Below are positions 62,084-64,000 of a DNA stretch of 64,000 nucleotides, in pieces (position 1 is the first letter of the stretch; every line of letters starts with the position of its first letter). Source of the stretch: Streptococcus chenjunshii (lineage in GTDB: Bacteria; Bacillota; Bacilli; Lactobacillales; Streptococcaceae). Under the pieces are notes generated by a model. It worked only from the letters and a program-made list of their open reading frames with translations. It did no database searches and was not told the DNA's origin. The DNA lies in contig NZ_CP031733.1 in assembly GCF_003086355.1 (NCBI RefSeq), forward strand, positions 1,054,001-1,118,000, read 5' to 3'. Both the position numbers and the translations under genes were made by a program.

Positions 62084-63787
62084 ATGAATCAGAACAAAGT
62101 TATTGGACATGGTTATTTTCGTAAATCAAAAGCATATGGATTAGTATGTGGAATTGCATTAGGAGCCGCCTTATTATTGGGCGGACAAGTTTCAGCTGAT
62201 GAAGTAGCTGTGCAGGAAGCTGATCCAGTATCAACTGAGCAAGTGGCTAGTCAGACAGTAGTTGTCCCTATCACAGAAGAATTGGATACAGCTTTAGAAA
62301 ATGCTCAAGCCGCAGGAGTGACTGTGACTCAGGAAGAAACTGTGGTGGTTGCTGATACTGCTGCTGCAGAAGCTGATTATGCTGCCCAAGCGGAAGCTAT
62401 TAATACTGCAGTTGCTGAAAAAGCTGCAGAAGTGGCAGCTTATGAAGCAGCACTTGCAGAACGTGAAGCAGCGGTCAAGGAGAAAGAAAAGCAGGATAAT
62501 GCAGCTCGTGACAATGTTGATTTTGAAATTGAAGCGAATGCAAAAGGCGTGGATAATTTAGAATATGGTAATTCGATTATGACTGCGGCCACTCAGGAAG
62601 ATGGTGGATTTACCTTTAGCCACGATATGAATGATGGAGTCGGCATTATTGGTCACGGTGTTTTAGTTGGTAAGGTTAATCATCGTTATGAAGTCAATTA
62701 CGATGGTTCTATCAGAGCTTACATTGATTCTATTACCTTAGATAGTTATCAATATACTAATACTAAGGTTAATCAGGCGGTTAATCAAAATATTGCTTTT
62801 CGTGTACTAACTAAAGATGGACAGGTTGTTTATGAACATGCCCATAATGGTAATAGTAATTTTACTAATACCATTAATCAAACTGTTCAGCTTGGGTTAG
62901 TTTATGATTTAGCTTCGGGTGAGAGTACAGGCCTTATTGATGTTATCCAGATACACGATGATTGGATTCATGATACCTATGGCTGGGGATCAGTTTCTTA
63001 TAAGAATAACAATCCGGTGATTCCAGTAATGATTGTACCACCCATGCCAACGCCGCCTGCAGATGCGACAGTGACTTATCATCTTAATGCTTTTCAAAAT
63101 GAGTTAGTTTCAGTGAAAGATATTGTTAAAGATGGTGTATCAATCGATAATGGGACACTTAAAATTGGTGAAACAGCCACCTATACTTTGCAGGCACCGC
63201 TTATTTTAGCTAATGGACAAGATGAACTTGTTAAGTATGAAATTGTGGACATGCTGGATGTAGAGCATGATAAGTATTTAGGATATCGTGTTTATGCGTT
63301 TGTGCCAATTACTTTGACAGATGGTACGGTGCTTGAAAGTCACGCTGATTTGGAAGCTTTTGTTCAACAGACCTATGATGAATCGACTGGCCGTTTTGTC
63401 GTTAGTCTGAATTCAGATTTCTTGGCGCGTATTGCTAAAGATAGTGATTTTCAGGTTGGGGTTGATATTGATTTTGAGCGTATTAAAGCTGGAGAAGTGT
63501 TCAACGATTTTGTAACCAACATTGCCTTTATGGATGCTGAAGGAAATGTGACTGAAGTTCCTGTAACATCTAATGAGGTGAAGACGAGCACACCTGAAGA
63601 TCCGGAAGAGCCTGTGTCAGAAGTGCCAACGCCTATTAAAGTGGATCCAGCTACACCAGTTGTTCAGGCGACAGTACTTCCGAAAACTGGTGACGAAACC
63701 ACACCAGTCAACATTATTGTTTCACTGCTTGGTGTCTTAACGTTTGCATTTGGTCTCTTTGGTATTCGTAAACACCAAGAAAATTAA
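62084..63787 (+). CDS. LPXTG adhesin with antigen I/II-like C-terminal domains
   Basis: 567 residues. YSIRK-variant signal (GYFRKSKAYGLVCGIALGAA), a short alanine-rich coiled coil (about 85-145, AEKAAEVAAYEAALAEREAA), then beta-rich domains (about 150-320 and 335-520). The proline linker PVMIVPPMPTPPA joins them. The second half resembles the isopeptide-forming C2-type domains of AgI/II and PrgB. Anchor: LPKTGDE, hydrophobic span, RKHQEN. Much shorter than full AgI/II because the A/P-repeat stalk is minimal. Probably a mating-pair adhesin. Confidence 0.82.
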   Translation: MNQNKVIGHGYFRKSKAYGLVCGIALGAALLLGGQVSADEVAVQEADPVSTEQVASQTVVVPITEELDTALENAQAAGVTVTQEETVVVADTAAAEADYAAQAEAINTAVAEKAAEVAAYEAALAEREAAVKEKEKQDNAARDNVDFEIEANAKGVDNLEYGNSIMTAATQEDGGFTFSHDMNDGVGIIGHGVLVGKVNHRYEVNYDGSIRAYIDSITLDSYQYTNTKVNQAVNQNIAFRVLTKDGQVVYEHAHNGNSNFTNTINQTVQLGLVYDLASGESTGLIDVIQIHDDWIHDTYGWGSVSYKNNNPVIPVMIVPPMPTPPADATVTYHLNAFQNELVSVKDIVKDGVSIDNGTLKIGETATYTLQAPLILANGQDELVKYEIVDMLDVEHDKYLGYRVYAFVPITLTDGTVLESHADLEAFVQQTYDESTGRFVVSLNSDFLARIAKDSDFQVGVDIDFERIKAGEVFNDFVTNIAFMDAEGNVTEVPVTSNEVKTSTPEDPEEPVSEVPTPIKVDPATPVVQATVLPKTGDETTPVNIIVSLLGVLTFAFGLFGIRKHQEN

Positions 63788-63821
63788 TTGGGTAACTGAA
63801 GATCTGAATCATAACGAAACT

Positions 63822-63860
63822 GGCCACAAGAAAAAAATGATAAGACACTTGTGGCCTTTT
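63822..63860 (+). terminator. Terminator after the adhesin gene
   Basis: GGCCACAAG (63822-63830) and CTTGTGGCC (63848-63856) then TTTT: perfect 9-base arms. Confidence 0.85.
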
Positions 63861-63882
63861 ATTATATAAGGAGGATAACACA

Positions 63883-64000
63883 ATGCAAGAGTTTATTGCT
63901 AATGGTCGTGTATCAGATATTCCGGCTGATGCACTCGGAAAGACAGCCAATGGGCATGTCAGTTTTAAGTTCGATTTTGCCTGTGATTCCAGTTTACAGG
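63883..64000 (+). CDS. Start of a probable single-stranded DNA-binding protein (partial)
   Basis: ATG after AAGGAGG; 39 codons visible, MQEFIANGRVSDIPADALGK then TANGHVSFKFDFACD. The pattern NGRVSD...GHVSFKFDFA resembles the first strands of plasmid SSB/PrgE-like proteins. It is cut by the window end. Confidence 0.5.
   Translation, partial: MQEFIANGRVSDIPADALGKTANGHVSFKFDFACDSSLQ

Overview
The window is chromosomal DNA of a Streptococcus. Gene content and order (mnmE divergent from rpiA-deoB-punA-deoD, then a cpsY-type LysR regulator, a Wzy-type capsule locus and pyrK-pyrD) and protein-level recall point to the mutans group or a close relative. I cannot fix the species from sequence alone.

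Layout. 1-13.8 kb is core genome: the end of a succinate-semialdehyde dehydrogenase gene, uvrC, a nitroreductase gene, pepV, a sortase-anchored von Willebrand A surface protein, mnmE (minus strand), and the pentose/purine salvage genes rpiA-deoB-punA-deoD, followed by cpsY (minus strand). 14.0-27.3 kb is a capsule/exopolysaccharide operon: wzg, wzd, wze, initial transferase, wzx, glf, several glycosyltransferases, wzy and licD. The polymer probably contains galactofuranose and a phospho-substituent. The wzh phosphatase gene is absent, and Wze lacks its tyrosine-rich tail. 28.1-33.7 kb is a compact operon for a thiazole/oxazole-modified peptide (TOMM, streptolysin S-like in logic): a 71-residue precursor ending in a CCCC-containing core, a SagC-like protein, a SagB-like dehydrogenase, two YcaO proteins (one degenerate, one canonical) and a two-gene ABC exporter. 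This is the best candidate for an undescribed system. 33.9-36.7 kb holds an unknown gene behind a VicR/PhoB-like triple direct repeat, and pyrK-pyrD behind a PyrR-type attenuator.

36.8-64.0 kb is the left part of a large conjugative element that continues beyond the window. It has an Inc18-type (pAMbeta1/pIP501-like) replication initiator, a D12-class adenine methylase, a block of small membrane proteins, a candidate oriT, a relaxosome/MobP-type relaxase module, a secreted DNase, a 1541-residue primase/ArdC/metallopeptidase polyvalent protein, topoisomerase III, a double-AAA+ Clp-like ATPase, a VirB2-like pilin, a VirB8-like protein and two LPXTG surface proteins. Four of its transcription units share a near-identical ~43-bp promoter motif with the same 18-bp spacer. 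No integrase or attachment site is visible.

A second theme is a family of mosaic palindromic elements scattered through the chromosomal half. They include three exact 116-bp tandem units before rpiA. In front of five genes they end just upstream of the Shine-Dalgarno sequence. Their terminal arms covary, which supports a conserved hairpin.
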